Position numbers and translations under genes: made by a program. From positions 124,001-188,000 of the forward strand of contig NZ_LMBZ01000004.1 in assembly GCF_001439635.1 (NCBI RefSeq): a stretch of DNA of 64,000 nt, written 5' to 3'. The DNA is from Solibacillus cecembensis (GTDB lineage Bacteria; Bacillota; Bacilli; Bacillales_A; Planococcaceae). Below, piece after piece: positions 8,156 to 17,244 of the stretch. The notes below the pieces were generated by a model, which worked only from the letters and a program-made list of their open reading frames with translations, did no database searches and was not told the origin of the DNA. The first letter of the stretch is position 1, and every line of letters starts with the position of its first letter.

Positions 8156-9424
8156 CTATTTGTTTTCTAAAACATATTGAACAAGGTGACCAAACTCTAC
8201 TTTTTGCTGCTCCCCTGTTGCCATTGCTTTCACATTTACTGCTTGCTCTTCTAGCTCCGACTCACCTAGTACTAGTACAAATTTTGCATTCGCGCGATCC
8301 GCTGCTTTCATTTGCGCCTTCATTTTGCGGTCTGCATAGTCAATATCAGCTGAAATACCTTTTGCACGGAATGAGCTTAGTAGTTCCACTGCTTTTAACT
8401 TCGCTTCATCCCCCATTACGACAATATACATGTCTAATACATTTTCTGTCTCTAGCTCAATGCCTTTTGCTTCAAGCGCTAATAATAAACGCTCAATCGA
8501 CATCGCAAAACCGATACCTGGAGATTCAGGTCCACCAATATCTTCTACTAAGCCGTTATAACGACCGCCACCGCAAAGTGTTGTAATCGATCCAAAACCA
8601 TCGCCTGTAATCATAATTTCAAATGCAGTGTGGTTATAGTAATCTAAACCACGTACTAAGTTCGGATCTACTTCATAAGAAATACCTAATACATCTAAGT
8701 AACCTTTTACTTTTGTGAAGTATTCTGAAGAGAATTCCGTTAAATAATTTGTTAATGCTGGAGCAGTTGCCATTGCTGGGTGCTTCGCGTCTACTTTGCA
8801 ATCTAAAATACGTAAAGGATTTTTTTCTAAACGACTTTGACAATCGCCGCAAAGTTCACCAACTACTGGATTGAAGTGGTTAATTAGCGCTGTGCGGTGT
8901 GCATCGCGTGTATCCTTATCTCCAAGTGAGTTAATGACTAATTTTAAATCTTTTAACCCAATTGATGTATACACATCCATTGCAAGTGCCATTACTTCTG
9001 CGTCAATTGCTGGATCTGCTGAACCGATTGCTTCCACACCAAATTGCACGAATTGGCGGTAGCGGCCTGCTTGCTGACGCTCGTAACGGAACATCGGACC
9101 TGTATAATAAAGCTTTACAGGTTGATCTGGATTACCAAACATTTTATGTTCCACATACGCACGGACCGCTGATGCTGTACCTTCTGGACGTAATGTTAAA
9201 GAACGATTGCCTTTGTCGATAAATGTGTACATTTCTTTTTGCACGATATCCGTTGTATCACCAACACCTCGTTGAAATAGCTCTGTTGATTCGAACATTG
9301 GCGTACGGATTTCGTTATAGCGGTAAACATTACATAGTTCACGAATTGTTTGTTCGACTTTTTGCCATTTTTCCGTTTGTCCTGGTAAAATGTCCTGTGT
9401 TCCTTTAGGTACTTTAAAATTCAT
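8156..9424 (-). CDS. hisS: Histidine-tRNA ligase
   Basis: Class IIa synthetase of 422 residues that charges tRNA(His). The start is the ATG at 9424, six bases after AAAGGAGTG, giving the classic N-terminus [15 protein letters not shown]; the longer open frame to 9556 is leader RNA. Motif 1 lies near residues 40-80, motif 2 is [15 protein letters not shown]. The histidine-specific [14 protein letters not shown] and the motif 3 region [13 protein letters not shown] are present, and a C-terminal anticodon-binding domain covers about residues 325-420. First gene of the hisS-aspS operon, controlled by the T-box at 9509-9796. Confidence 0.98.
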   Translation of the reverse strand: MNFKVPKGTQDILPGQTEKWQKVEQTIRELCNVYRYNEIRTPMFESTELFQRGVGDTTDIVQKEMYTFIDKGNRSLTLRPEGTASAVRAYVEHKMFGNPDQPVKLYYTGPMFRYERQQAGRYRQFVQFGVEAIGSADPAIDAEVMALAMDVYTSIGLKDLKLVINSLGDKDTRDAHRTALINHFNPVVGELCGDCQSRLEKNPLRILDCKVDAKHPAMATAPALTNYLTEFSSEYFTKVKGYLDVLGISYEVDPNLVRGLDYYNHTAFEIMITGDGFGSITTLCGGGRYNGLVEDIGGPESPGIGFAMSIERLLLALEAKGIELETENVLDMYIVVMGDEAKLKAVELLSSFRAKGISADIDYADRKMKAQMKAADRANAKFVLVLGESELEEQAVNVKAMATGEQQKVEFGHLVQYVLENK

Positions 9425-9508
9425 GTAAAGCACTCCTTTCATAGCTCTTTTGACCATATTTTTAAGAACAGCGCATTCGCGGAAACATAGATACTTATCA
9501 GAAAAATA

Positions 9509-9796
9509 AAAAAGCTCTCGTCCCTTGCAAATAAATTGCAAGGGACGAAAGCTCAAAATATGAGTTCCGCGGTTCCACCCTAATTGATGTATTGCTACAT
9601 CCTCTCGAATTCGGATAACGGCCGATTCCGTCTTTCCCTACGATTTCAACTGTCGAAATTTCGGGAAAACGCCTCTCAAGTGTTTTTCGCATGTTACATA
9701 CTGTAGGAAAGATTTCAGCCTGTGTCTTTCCCTCTCTAGTCAGCATTGGTAGCCGCTACTTATTTGGTCATTGGCATTGTTTTATTAGTTAAGTTA
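9509..9796 (-). promoter_or_regulatory. T-box riboswitch leader, histidine specifier
   Basis: tRNA-sensing leader of hisS-aspS. On the minus strand the T-box AGGGTGGAACCGCGG lies at 9581-9567. Stem I has AGAGAG and an apical GGAAAG/CTTTCC hairpin with GGCTGAAA. After GCGAAAAA comes CAC (9682-9680), read as the specifier codon for His. A strong terminator (9553-9509) with GTCCCTTGCA/TGCAAGGGAC arms and a T run follows. Uncharged tRNA(His) should pair with CAC and with the T-box bulge and favour the antiterminator. The 82-codon open frame here is not a gene. Confidence 0.95.
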
Positions 9797-9802
9797 ACGT
9801 TA

Positions 9803-9831
9803 ATCTTAATGATGTCGACTACTATTGTCAA
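9803..9831 (-). promoter_or_regulatory. Sigma-A promoter of the hisS-aspS leader
   Basis: Minus strand TTGACA (9831-9826) and TAAGAT (9808-9803) with the optimal 17-base spacer. Transcription would begin near 9796, just ahead of the T-box stem I. Confidence 0.75.
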
Positions 9832-9929
9832 CTATTTTAAAAAAACTATATATTTTATAGTACTTTTGATTTTATAATAGAGTGGTATATATAAGCAAAA
9901 TTAATGATAAAAATTCAAGGAGGGAAAAT

Positions 9930-11540
9930 ATGCGTAAAGGAAAATTGGCAATCAGCCTCATCTTTATCCTTTTACTGACAACATTCTTCCCAAGCACGCA
10001 AGCAGTACATAATGTATTCGCAAATTACGAGGATCTCATTGTCGATGCTGAGATTTTGTATTTACGTGAGGGACCCGGATTATCTTATCCAATTATTGAA
10101 ACGCTACAAGATGGTCAAAAGTTAACAGCCATTTCCAAACAGGATGACTGGCTACAAGTACGTGTTGGCGAGCAGGAAGGATGGGTTGCTTCGTGGCTTG
10201 TGAAATCATCGGAAAAGCCTACTGCTGCATCCGTTCAAAAAACGATTATTGCACAAGTAGATTCACTTAATTTACGTGCAGAGCCTTCCCTATCTGCTGC
10301 CATTTTAACAAAGCTAGCATCGGGGACAGAAGCGCAATTTTTAAAAGAGCAGCCTGATTGGATTCAAATTCAAGTTGGTGACTATACGGGTTGGGTTTCG
10401 GCAAATTATGTGACGGTCAAGGATGCAACAGTTTTAGAAATGCCTACTTCAAAAACGGAAGAAAAAGAAAAACCGAACAAAGCACCGACAACACTTACGG
10501 AAAATGATCCAAATACGTTTACGATTACGGTCAATGAAGTGAATATCCGTAAAAATGCGGATTTAACAGCCAAAAAATTAGGAACGGCGAAAATGGGGCA
10601 GCAATTCAAAGTGATTAGCCGCGACCATAATTGGGTGCAGATTGAATATGAGAAAAAGAAAAAAGGTTGGGTTTACAGCTTTTATGGTACGTTTACAAAG
10701 CAAGATGCACAGCAAGATTTAGAAAGCCCTACAAAAGAAGCTGAGAAAATTACGATTATATACAACGGCACGAATTTACGTGAAGAAGCTTCTACTGCGT
10801 CCAATGTTGTCTCTCGTGTCGATGCTGGACAAACTTTTTCTATTTTAGAAACGCAGGATGAATGGTATAAAATTGAACTGGACGATGGACAACAAGCGTA
10901 TGTTGCGAATTGGGTAGTTACAACAAATACTGAGGTCATTCAAACAACTCGCGATAAAGAAAAGGAAAAAGCCGAACGCAAAAAAGGTTCGCTTAAAGGT
11001 GTAACGATTGTCCTCGATGCGGGGCATGGTGGGAATGATCGGGGGACAACAGGGGCAAGAGGAACAGCTGAAAAAGATATTACCATTTTGACAGCGGAAC
11101 TATTAAAGTCCAAACTTCAAGCTGCTGGGGCAGATGTTGTAATGACACGCGAATCCGATGTATTTATCGATCTTAGAAAACGTGTTGCTGTTTCCCATCA
11201 AGCAGAAGCCGATGCTTTCATTAGCATTCATTATGACGCGATTAAAGATAACTCGGTACACGGCTTTACAACATATTACACAAATGGCTATCAAAAAGAA
11301 TTAGCTGAATATGTACATGGTGGAATTGCTTCTAAAGTTTCGTTAAAAGATCGCGGTGCACGCTTTGGCGATTATTTAGTGCTAAGAGAAAACCGCCAAA
11401 ATGCAATTTTACTAGAATTAGGTTATTTAAGTAATCCAACAGAAGAGCGTGCAATTACGACCGATTATTATCGTGAACAAGCGACACTCGGGATCTATCA
11501 AGGTTTGCTCAACTACTTCGATGCACAAATAGATAAATAA
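9930..11540 (+). CDS. N-acetylmuramoyl-L-alanine amidase with four SH3b domains, YrvJ-like
   Basis: Secreted cell-wall hydrolase of 536 residues; it cuts the amide bond between MurNAc and L-Ala. A signal peptide (about 1-30) is followed by four bacterial SH3 repeats, each ending in a GWV or similar strand (W-VASWL, GWVSANY, GWVYSFY, AYVANWV). Then comes an Amidase_3 domain (about 350-530). Its zinc ligands are His in DAGHGG, Glu in TAEKD and His in ISIHYD, and the catalytic Glu lies in LLELGYLSN. The ATG at 9930 follows AAGGAGGG; the track of open codons upstream is not needed. In B. subtilis yrvJ also lies close to hisS. Divergent from the hisS leader. Confidence 0.93.
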   Translation: MRKGKLAISLIFILLLTTFFPSTQAVHNVFANYEDLIVDAEILYLREGPGLSYPIIETLQDGQKLTAISKQDDWLQVRVGEQEGWVASWLVKSSEKPTAASVQKTIIAQVDSLNLRAEPSLSAAILTKLASGTEAQFLKEQPDWIQIQVGDYTGWVSANYVTVKDATVLEMPTSKTEEKEKPNKAPTTLTENDPNTFTITVNEVNIRKNADLTAKKLGTAKMGQQFKVISRDHNWVQIEYEKKKKGWVYSFYGTFTKQDAQQDLESPTKEAEKITIIYNGTNLREEASTASNVVSRVDAGQTFSILETQDEWYKIELDDGQQAYVANWVVTTNTEVIQTTRDKEKEKAERKKGSLKGVTIVLDAGHGGNDRGTTGARGTAEKDITILTAELLKSKLQAAGADVVMTRESDVFIDLRKRVAVSHQAEADAFISIHYDAIKDNSVHGFTTYYTNGYQKELAEYVHGGIASKVSLKDRGARFGDYLVLRENRQNAILLELGYLSNPTEERAITTDYYREQATLGIYQGLLNYFDAQIDK

Positions 11541-11551
11541 GCCCTAATTAC

Positions 11552-11597
11552 AAAAACAATGCCCCCTCTGATATATAGTCAGATGAGGCATTGTTTT
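11552..11597. terminator. Bidirectional terminator between amidase and alcohol dehydrogenase
   Basis: ACAATGCC/GGCATTGT outer stem and TCTGA/TCAGA inner stem with A and T runs on the two sides, between two convergent genes. Confidence 0.85.
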
Positions 11598-11598
11598 G

Positions 11599-12798
11599 TT
11601 ATGCTTGAATGATTTGATAAATATAAAACATTTCATCTTTATTCATAATTTTCGGTACAGGGTATAACGGATTCGCTTCATCTAACGCCCGCTCGACCAT
11701 TAAAGGGACATCACGGTTCACAATCCCTTCAATTTTGGTTGGGATAGCCATGCGCTGATTTAATTGTTCAATCGCCTCAATAAATAAAGACGCCCTTTTT
11801 TCATCACTATCACCAAATTGCCCAATCCCTACTAAATTGGCTAACTCAGCTAATGGCTTTGTTGCCGACTCACCATAAAATTTCAGCACATGCGGTAAAA
11901 TAACGGCATTCGCTAAACCATGTGGTACATTATAAAAGCCACTCAATGTGTGGGCAATCGCATGAACATTCCCTACATAAGCACGTGTAAATGCTAATCC
12001 AGCTAAATATGAAGCACGCTGCATTTGTGTCCGCGCAATTAAATCACTGCCATCTTCATACGCCCTAACTAAATATTTAAAAATTATTTTTACTGCTTCC
12101 CGTGAAAATTTCCTTGTTTCTTCCGTATTGCTCCGTCCAATATACGCTTCCACGGCATGCGTTAAAGCGTCCATCCCTGTTGTAGACGTAAGATTTTTTG
12201 GTAAATTAACCGTTAATAACGGATCTAATACCGCATAATGTGGAATTAACACGGGATCATTAATAGCGTATTTTTCATGTGTTTCACTATTGGATATGAC
12301 CGCGGCAACCGTTCCCTCACTCCCAGTACCCGCTGTTGTTGGTACGGCAAATAAGGTCGGTGTATCTTTACGAACTTTAAATAAGCCTTTCATTTGCGAA
12401 AGCTCTTTATCTGGTCTTGCTACTCTTGCTGCAACTGCTTTTGCACAATCGATTGGGGAACCTCCACCAAAAGCAAGTATCGCCTCACATTGCAAGGCAT
12501 GATATACCATAAGCGCCTCTTCTACATTATCTATCGTCGGATTTGCTACCGTTTGATCATAAATCGAATAGTAAATCCCATGTGCATTGAACGCCTCTAA
12601 TAGTGGGTCCATTAGCTGTATTTTCGAAATACCTGCATCCGTAACAATTAAAATCCGCTCATATTGGAGGCTCTTCACTAATTCTGGCAATTTCAATAGG
12701 CTATCCGGACCTTCTAGTAACACGGGTTTGCGCCAATTTAAAAATTTCATCCCTACTTTCATGGAGCTTTGAAAAGTTCTGCAATACGTTTGATACAT
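11599..12798 (-). CDS. Iron-containing alcohol dehydrogenase
   Basis: NAD(P)-dependent group III alcohol dehydrogenase, 399 residues. The Rossmann-like N-terminal half carries GGGSPIDCAKAVA, which binds the pyrophosphate of the cofactor, and TTAGTGSEGT. The metal-binding half has MDALTHAVEAY and HAIAHTLSGFYNVPHG, which supply the His ligands of the active-site Fe or Zn. This family reduces aldehydes or oxidises simple alcohols (butanol, 1,3-propanediol, lactaldehyde); the substrate cannot be named here. The ATG at 12798 follows GGAAGGGTG. The gene stands alone, with a terminator behind it. Confidence 0.92.
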   Translation of the reverse strand: MYQTYCRTFQSSMKVGMKFLNWRKPVLLEGPDSLLKLPELVKSLQYERILIVTDAGISKIQLMDPLLEAFNAHGIYYSIYDQTVANPTIDNVEEALMVYHALQCEAILAFGGGSPIDCAKAVAARVARPDKELSQMKGLFKVRKDTPTLFAVPTTAGTGSEGTVAAVISNSETHEKYAINDPVLIPHYAVLDPLLTVNLPKNLTSTTGMDALTHAVEAYIGRSNTEETRKFSREAVKIIFKYLVRAYEDGSDLIARTQMQRASYLAGLAFTRAYVGNVHAIAHTLSGFYNVPHGLANAVILPHVLKFYGESATKPLAELANLVGIGQFGDSDEKRASLFIEAIEQLNQRMAIPTKIEGIVNRDVPLMVERALDEANPLYPVPKIMNKDEMFYIYQIIQA

Positions 12799-12942
12799 AT
12801 AATCCGCACCCTTCCAAAAATTAGTATTTAACTATTTTATATACTAATTTATCTGATTATTCAACACTTTCCTTTCGCTAATTTTAGACATTTGTACTGA
12901 TTGTGCGATGAAATGTTCTCACCATAATTGTTCATTTGACGC

Positions 12943-12977
12943 AAAAAAAACGAACCCACGTATATATGAGGGTTCGT
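12943..12977 (-). terminator. Terminator of the VWA-like gene
   Basis: ACGAACCC/GGGTTCGT stem with a run of eight T residues on the minus strand, just after the stop at 12983. Confidence 0.85.
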
Positions 12978-12982
12978 ATAAA

Positions 12983-13768
12983 TTAATATTCTGCAAAAAA
13001 GACTTTATGTGCAAATTGAATTGGCTGGGCGTCGAAGTCTTTTTCATTCATTGCAATGACCGATATTTCGACACCTAACTGTTTCAGTTTTTGCCCGATA
13101 TCACTTTTAGAAAACGCTGCAAAATCTGTATAGTGATTATCTGTAATAATCATGAGCTCTGCTTCGTTTTTAATCGGATTTTGCTGCAATAATTCAAGTG
13201 CTGTGTTTAAAACAGGTAGAATTTCCGCCTCCCCAGCTTTATTCCCTTCAATAAAATCAGCAAAAAGTGATGGTTGGAGGTGCGCATGATGAAAATAAAG
13301 TGGTTTTCCAACGGTTTGACCAAATGGAATGATAACTAAATCACGTTTTTGTCGCGCACTTAAATTAAAAATAGGTAAAATTGTCCCTTTGCAGAACGCT
13401 TCCATGTCTTTCATCGAGTCTGATTGTTGAAGGGCAATGACGATCGGTGAATACAGTTGTTCGTTTTGTCCAAACGGTACATAATAAATATTATCCGAAA
13501 CAACGGTTTGATCCTTCATCAATTGTTGATACGATTCTGGAGGTAATAAAATATCTTTGTCCTGAATTTTTGGCATCATTGCTTCAAGTTCAAAAATCGA
13601 TTCCTGCAACATACTGGCAATTTCCACGATTTCTATAAATTGCGCATTGTGCTGAAATTGGGTAATAAATTGTTGCTGTTCATGCTCCTGTAAAGCTTGA
13701 AACGCAAAATGACTATATAAAAAATGAAGAATTTCATCGGTAATTTGTGTATTCCACTCTTTTGTCAT
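12983..13768 (-). CDS. Stand-alone protein with a degenerate von Willebrand factor A fold
   Basis: A 261-residue cytoplasmic protein with a helical N-terminal third (about 1-90) and a C-terminal half resembling a VWA domain. The strand-loop VIALQQSDSMKD sits where the MIDAS motif DxSxS should be, and AELMIITDNHYTD where a second metal-site Asp-rich strand is expected; FNLSARQKRDLVIIPFG is the intervening helix-strand. The canonical first Asp is Gln, so metal binding may be weak. Bacterial VWA proteins of this kind usually work with a MoxR-type AAA ATPase, but none is adjacent. The ATG at 13768 follows AGGAGGG. Assignment to the VWA superfamily is moderate; function unknown. Confidence 0.7.
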   Translation of the reverse strand: MTKEWNTQITDEILHFLYSHFAFQALQEHEQQQFITQFQHNAQFIEIVEIASMLQESIFELEAMMPKIQDKDILLPPESYQQLMKDQTVVSDNIYYVPFGQNEQLYSPIVIALQQSDSMKDMEAFCKGTILPIFNLSARQKRDLVIIPFGQTVGKPLYFHHAHLQPSLFADFIEGNKAGEAEILPVLNTALELLQQNPIKNEAELMIITDNHYTDFAAFSKSDIGQKLKQLGVEISVIAMNEKDFDAQPIQFAHKVFFAEY

Positions 13769-13930
13769 GTGAAACCCTCCTACTTATTTTTTTAATGAAG
13801 CAAAATTAGTATACCGAAGTAATGTGTCGAAAAATAGCAATTCAAACCTAAAAGTGAGCGAAAATAAACATAATATATCAAAAGTGTGAAATATACGGTT
13901 CAAATGAACATATGGACGATAGCACGCAAA

Positions 13931-13958
13931 AACGGCATCTATAATATCAGATGCCGTT
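13931..13958 (-). terminator. Terminator beyond the repeat element, serving the gene at 14116
   Basis: Perfect AACGGCATCT/AGATGCCGTT stem with TTTTT on the minus strand. The only gene that can use it is 14116-14337, so its transcript would include the whole repeat at 13979-14119. The rest of 13769-13930 shows no gene. Confidence 0.75.
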
Positions 13959-13978
13959 CCATACAAGTTGCCTGTATG

Positions 13979-14119
13979 TAATTAAATCAATTACGCCTCG
14001 GCGTAATTGCGTCCAGAATTTTTTCGAGCTGGCTTGAAAAAATTCTCTTGAAAATCTGTGACATTTGCCGGGGCTCTAATTTGATTCGGCAGGAGTTAAC
14101 CTCAGCTGAATCAAATTAA
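13979..14119 (-). repeat. Three-hairpin intergenic element, copy 1
   Basis: Copy of a ~140-base element also present at 19086-19222. It contains hairpin A (CAATTACGCC/GGCGTAATTG, 13988-14009), hairpin B (GAATTTTTTC/GAAAAAATTC, 14016-14045), a conserved core with CTGTGACAT and GCCGGGGCT (14055-14075), and hairpin C (AATTTGATTC/GAATCAAATT, 14078-14117). Hairpin C overlaps the stop codon of the gene at 14116. Both copies share orientation relative to that gene and lie before its terminator, so the element would be transcribed as a 3' UTR. Confidence 0.85.
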
Positions 14120-14337
14120 AGTTTTTTCGTTAAGCCGTGTAATGTATCTTTTAACTCACGATCGTGACCAGATAATTCAATTAGGTTTTGTAAACGCTCT
14201 TGTAAAACTGGGCGCTCAATAACTAATTGCTCGTCTAATACTTGCACTAATAATTCAATCACCATACGATCACGAACGTTTAATGCTTCTTCCACACGCT
14301 CAGGTGCGATTGTATATTCTTTCACTTTTTTTGCCAT
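14116..14337 (-). CDS. Small conserved-looking protein of unknown function
   Basis: A 73-residue acidic, helical, cytoplasmic protein without membrane segment or known motif; sequences such as PERVEEALNVRDRMVIELL suggest a helical bundle. The ATG lies nine bases after AAGGGAGG, good evidence that it is translated. Its TAA stop is inside hairpin C of the repeat element. I do not recognise the family. Confidence 0.75.
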   Translation of the reverse strand: MAKKVKEYTIAPERVEEALNVRDRMVIELLVQVLDEQLVIERPVLQERLQNLIELSGHDRELKDTLHGLTKKL

Positions 14338-14436
14338 TAAAAACAGCCTCCCTTTTGGTTATACAAAGTTATTTTAGCATAGCCATATGAAGTTTTGTGA
14401 AATTTATTTAAATTTCTAATTGATTTGCAATCCATT

Positions 14437-15054
14437 TTAAACGAATCTTACAAATTCTTCTGTTGGCTTGCGATAACCTCGTAAATTTCTGCTGCTCTCT
14501 TTTTCTTTACCAATTGTAATCATTAAAGCAATTTCATGCGTATTTGGAATGTTTAATAATTCACGCACCTTTTCCTTATCAAAGCCAATCATCGGACATG
14601 TATCTAAGCCTCGATTTTTAGCAGCTAACATGAACATCATAGCAGAAAGTGACGCATTTCGAATCGCATCTTCTTTCATAAATTCTTCGCCACGCGATTC
14701 ATAAAACGCTGTGTTTTCATCTACCGTTTGCTCCAACTGTGTTTCGTTAATAACACCTAAATGCACCATCCCTTGATTGATGCACGCAGTTTGTTTATAC
14801 GCATAGCGATCCGCCGTGACGATGATGACACCAGAAGCTGAATGCACTTTATATTGCCCGTAAGCTGCTTCACGAACTTTTTCCTTAGTTTCCTCATCCA
14901 AAACAACGATATATTCTGTATGTTGAAGATTGAATGCTGAAGGCGTGAGTTTGACTTCATCAAAAACAGGCTTTAAATCTGCTGCTGTTAACTTTACCCC
15001 CTCCATAAAGTTAGCTGCCGAGCGTCTTTTGTCAATTAATTTCGAAAATTCCAT
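14437..15054 (-). CDS. Nitroreductase family protein
   Basis: FMN-dependent NAD(P)H oxidoreductase fold, 205 residues from the ATG at 15054 (eight bases after GGTAGGG; the TTG at 15060 is too close to that site). Typical features are the N-terminal DKRRSAANF segment that binds the FMN phosphate, LTPSAFNLQHTEYIVV, ASLSAMMFMLAAKNRGLDTCPM and a C-terminal ITIGKEK strand. The family forms dimers and reduces nitro compounds, quinones or enals; the natural substrate here is unknown. Closest in pattern to YdgI/YfkO/DrgA-type enzymes of Bacilli. Confidence 0.88.
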   Translation of the reverse strand: MEFSKLIDKRRSAANFMEGVKLTAADLKPVFDEVKLTPSAFNLQHTEYIVVLDEETKEKVREAAYGQYKVHSASGVIIVTADRYAYKQTACINQGMVHLGVINETQLEQTVDENTAFYESRGEEFMKEDAIRNASLSAMMFMLAAKNRGLDTCPMIGFDKEKVRELLNIPNTHEIALMITIGKEKESSRNLRGYRKPTEEFVRFV

Positions 15055-15197
15055 AATCAAATCCCTACCTTCTATTTATCTCGATTCTACTTATCTTTAA
15101 TTCGAGATAATTTTACCATAGAATATGAATCAATTCAACCGTATGAACTGCTATATATGTTATAATAATGATTGAAAGTTTTGAAAGGAAGATGTAC

Positions 15198-16067
15198 ATG
15201 TTACCTACAATTTCACAGGTGGACTATGAAATCCGACTTGTTCAACATTTAATTGAGATTCGTTTTTTACGACTTTTTGATGGGAAATTAATTACTTCAA
15301 GATCAATTGTGGGAGAAACACTTGGTTTTGAAACAGAAGATAGCTTGTGCCGCGAATGGCTGTTATCTATTTATAGTAGCTATCATTTCTATGAAGGATT
15401 TGACACAATAGAATCATGCATCGATTATATCCAAACGAGCCCTTATGACAAAAATAAATTTCGCATTGTCCAATTTTGTGACATGTATTATGCCGTGATT
15501 AATGAAAATACACAATTCCAGCAAGTAATTGGAAAAGACCTTTCTTATTTTTCAAGAAATCTTGTCTTTTTAACTGCTAAAAAACCACCTTTAAACTTAG
15601 TATTAAAGGATCGAGTAAAAATTCCTGTAATTCCCCTCATTTACCATGAGCTGCATGCTTTTGATTCGAATATAAAAGTTTATCAGCTCCCTCATGAGAA
15701 AGCTGACAATGCTGTTCAAATTCCTGTTCAAGAGGCTTTAGAGTACGTTGTGTTGCTTGGCGTTACTTTTAAGGACATTTGGTATAGCTGTAACACACCT
15801 CACGCAATCGCTCATAATCGGGCATTACTTAATTTATACTTTGATCCAGGACATAATCTTACTGCCTTTGGAAAATATTCAAATGCACTTGCGATTAATC
15901 CTTTCCAGCGATTAATTTATTTGCCAAAGGGCCGTATTGAGCATTTCCAAATGGATGTGGACGATTTACGCACACCCGCTCGGACGCTTACTTACCGAGA
16001 CGTACGACGCTTTCATGATCAAATGCGTATTCGAAAAGTGAATTTTGAAGAAGGTATGAATGGATAA
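15198..16067 (+). CDS. Protein of unknown function
   Basis: A 289-residue soluble protein I cannot place in a family. The ATG at 15198 lies eight bases after AAGGA. The sequence alternates strands and helices and is rich in aromatic residues. Notable stretches are FHNF-like aromatic patterns early on, a His-rich EHL/YHELHAF region (about 155-165), WYSCNTPHAIAHNRALLNLY (about 205-225) and a basic C-terminus RRFHDQMRIRKVNF. No signal peptide or membrane helix. The ordinary codon use, good binding site and own terminator mark it as a real gene. Divergent from the nitroreductase gene with 143 bases between them. Confidence 0.7.
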   Translation: MLPTISQVDYEIRLVQHLIEIRFLRLFDGKLITSRSIVGETLGFETEDSLCREWLLSIYSSYHFYEGFDTIESCIDYIQTSPYDKNKFRIVQFCDMYYAVINENTQFQQVIGKDLSYFSRNLVFLTAKKPPLNLVLKDRVKIPVIPLIYHELHAFDSNIKVYQLPHEKADNAVQIPVQEALEYVVLLGVTFKDIWYSCNTPHAIAHNRALLNLYFDPGHNLTAFGKYSNALAINPFQRLIYLPKGRIEHFQMDVDDLRTPARTLTYRDVRRFHDQMRIRKVNFEEGMNG

Positions 16068-16078
16068 TTAATTTCTTT

Positions 16079-16118
16079 TTAAAAAGGTATTTTGACGTGG
16101 AGTCAAAATACCTTTTTA
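16079..16118. terminator. Bidirectional terminator
   Basis: Perfect 16-base stem from AAAAAGGTATTTTGAC and its complement around a five-base loop, between two convergent genes. Confidence 0.9.
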
Positions 16119-16122
16119 TCGT

Positions 16123-16686
16123 TTAAAGTTCTAATTTTTTAACTTTTCGAATGATTTTTTCATAAAGTGGTACCATATGCTGTTCAGCACATTTTTCAGC
16201 TAATTCATCTACTTGAATCCAGCCGACTGCGCTATTTTCATCAAGCTTTGCGTGTAAACTTTCATCATCTGCCACTTCAAATACATACGTTGCATTCAAA
16301 TGTAAATGAGGTGCTACATAACTTCCATTTTTCACATGTCCTATAACTGGCAAAATATCTAAAGAAATAATTTTTTCTGTTAAGACATTGACCTTTGAAA
16401 CACCAGTTTCCTCAATCACTTCTTTTTGGGCAACTTTCAGTAAATCAGGTTCGCCATCCGCATGCCCACCAGCCCAGCTCCAAGATTGATAAATATTATG
16501 ATACACCATGAGTACATGCGTACGTGCACAGTTAAATACAAACGCAGATGCCGTAAAATGGAGAATTTCATTATTGCGCGTTAACACATCTACAGACGTA
16601 CCCATTGCCCGTAATATTAACTCACGATCCTTTTGCTCCTGCTCATTATACGGCTCATATAATTTAACTTGGTCATGTAAATTCAT
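16123..16686 (-). CDS. NUDIX hydrolase
   Basis: 187-residue pyrophosphohydrolase-type protein. The Nudix box runs through GGHADGEPDLLKVA and QKEVIEETGV; the conserved REUXEE core is KEVIEE, so Arg is replaced by Lys while the metal-binding glutamates remain. An N-terminal helical region (about 1-45) precedes the fold, and SWSWAGGHADGE is the strand leading into the box. The substrate (nucleotide derivative, sugar nucleotide, other) is not predictable. The ATG follows AAGGAGGGG. Lies 34 bases downstream of the yqeY gene and may be co-transcribed. Confidence 0.9.
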   Translation of the reverse strand: MNLHDQVKLYEPYNEQEQKDRELILRAMGTSVDVLTRNNEILHFTASAFVFNCARTHVLMVYHNIYQSWSWAGGHADGEPDLLKVAQKEVIEETGVSKVNVLTEKIISLDILPVIGHVKNGSYVAPHLHLNATYVFEVADDESLHAKLDENSAVGWIQVDELAEKCAEQHMVPLYEKIIRKVKKLEL

Positions 16687-16720
16687 AAGGAACCCCTCCT
16701 TGTATGAATGATCATTACGA

Positions 16721-17149
16721 TTAAGATATTAAAGCTTTTACTGCTTTTGAAATCGCGGCACCGTCTGCTTTTCCAACTAATAATGGCTTAGCAATTTTCA
16801 TCGCATCGCCCATATTCATGCCCGCTGCAACTCCTGCTTCTTGTAGCGCAGCAATGATTTCCTCTTCTGAAAATTGCTTCGGTAAAAAGGCTTTTAAAAT
16901 CGTTATTTTTGCTTCTTCTTTTTCAATTAAATCTGCACGTTCTGCTTTTTGTGCACCTTCAAGTGATTGATTCGTTTGCTTAATTTCACGGTTAACGATA
17001 GCGATTTCTTCTTCTGGAGAAAGCACCGCACCCTTTTCTTTTTCCGCCAAATCCAATGCCGATTTCACTATTGTTAAAACACCTTTTGCTAAAGCGTCTT
17101 TATCTCTCATCGCTTGCTTTAATTGTTCAAATACTTCTGTTTTCATCAT
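16721..17149 (-). CDS. yqeY: YqeY/GatB-like domain protein
   Basis: 142-residue protein of the YqeY family, which shares a helical domain with the C-terminus of amidotransferase subunit GatB. It shows LKQAMRDKDALAKGVLTIVKSALDLAEKE-type helix patterns, PEEEIAIVNREIKQ, and the C-terminal MGDAMKIAKPLLVGKADG. The family is thought to bind tRNA or assist amidation, but no firm role is known. Start: tandem ATG codons at 17149/17146, nine bases after GAGGAG. In many Bacilli yqeY follows rpsU; here rpsU is not next to it. Confidence 0.9.
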   Translation of the reverse strand: MMKTEVFEQLKQAMRDKDALAKGVLTIVKSALDLAEKEKGAVLSPEEEIAIVNREIKQTNQSLEGAQKAERADLIEKEEAKITILKAFLPKQFSEEEIIAALQEAGVAAGMNMGDAMKIAKPLLVGKADGAAISKAVKALIS

Positions 17150-17244
17150 GTTAATTTGCTCCTCTGCTTACAGATGATGATAGCTCATCGACTGTTATTA
17201 CATTACTCATTCACATTGTAGCACGGAAGTAAACATGGAATAAA

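Noticed and set aside
7963..8586. 207-codon plus-strand frame across the hisS/aspS junction
   Set aside because: Leu/His-rich translation typical of an antisense shadow; the real genes on the other strand are certain.
9498..9746. 82-codon minus-strand open frame upstream of hisS
   Set aside because: It runs through the T-box leader and terminator, has no ribosome binding site and no protein-like composition.
13784..13966. 60-codon minus-strand frame between the VWA gene and the repeat element
   Set aside because: No binding site, and it reads through the terminator hairpin at 13931-13958.
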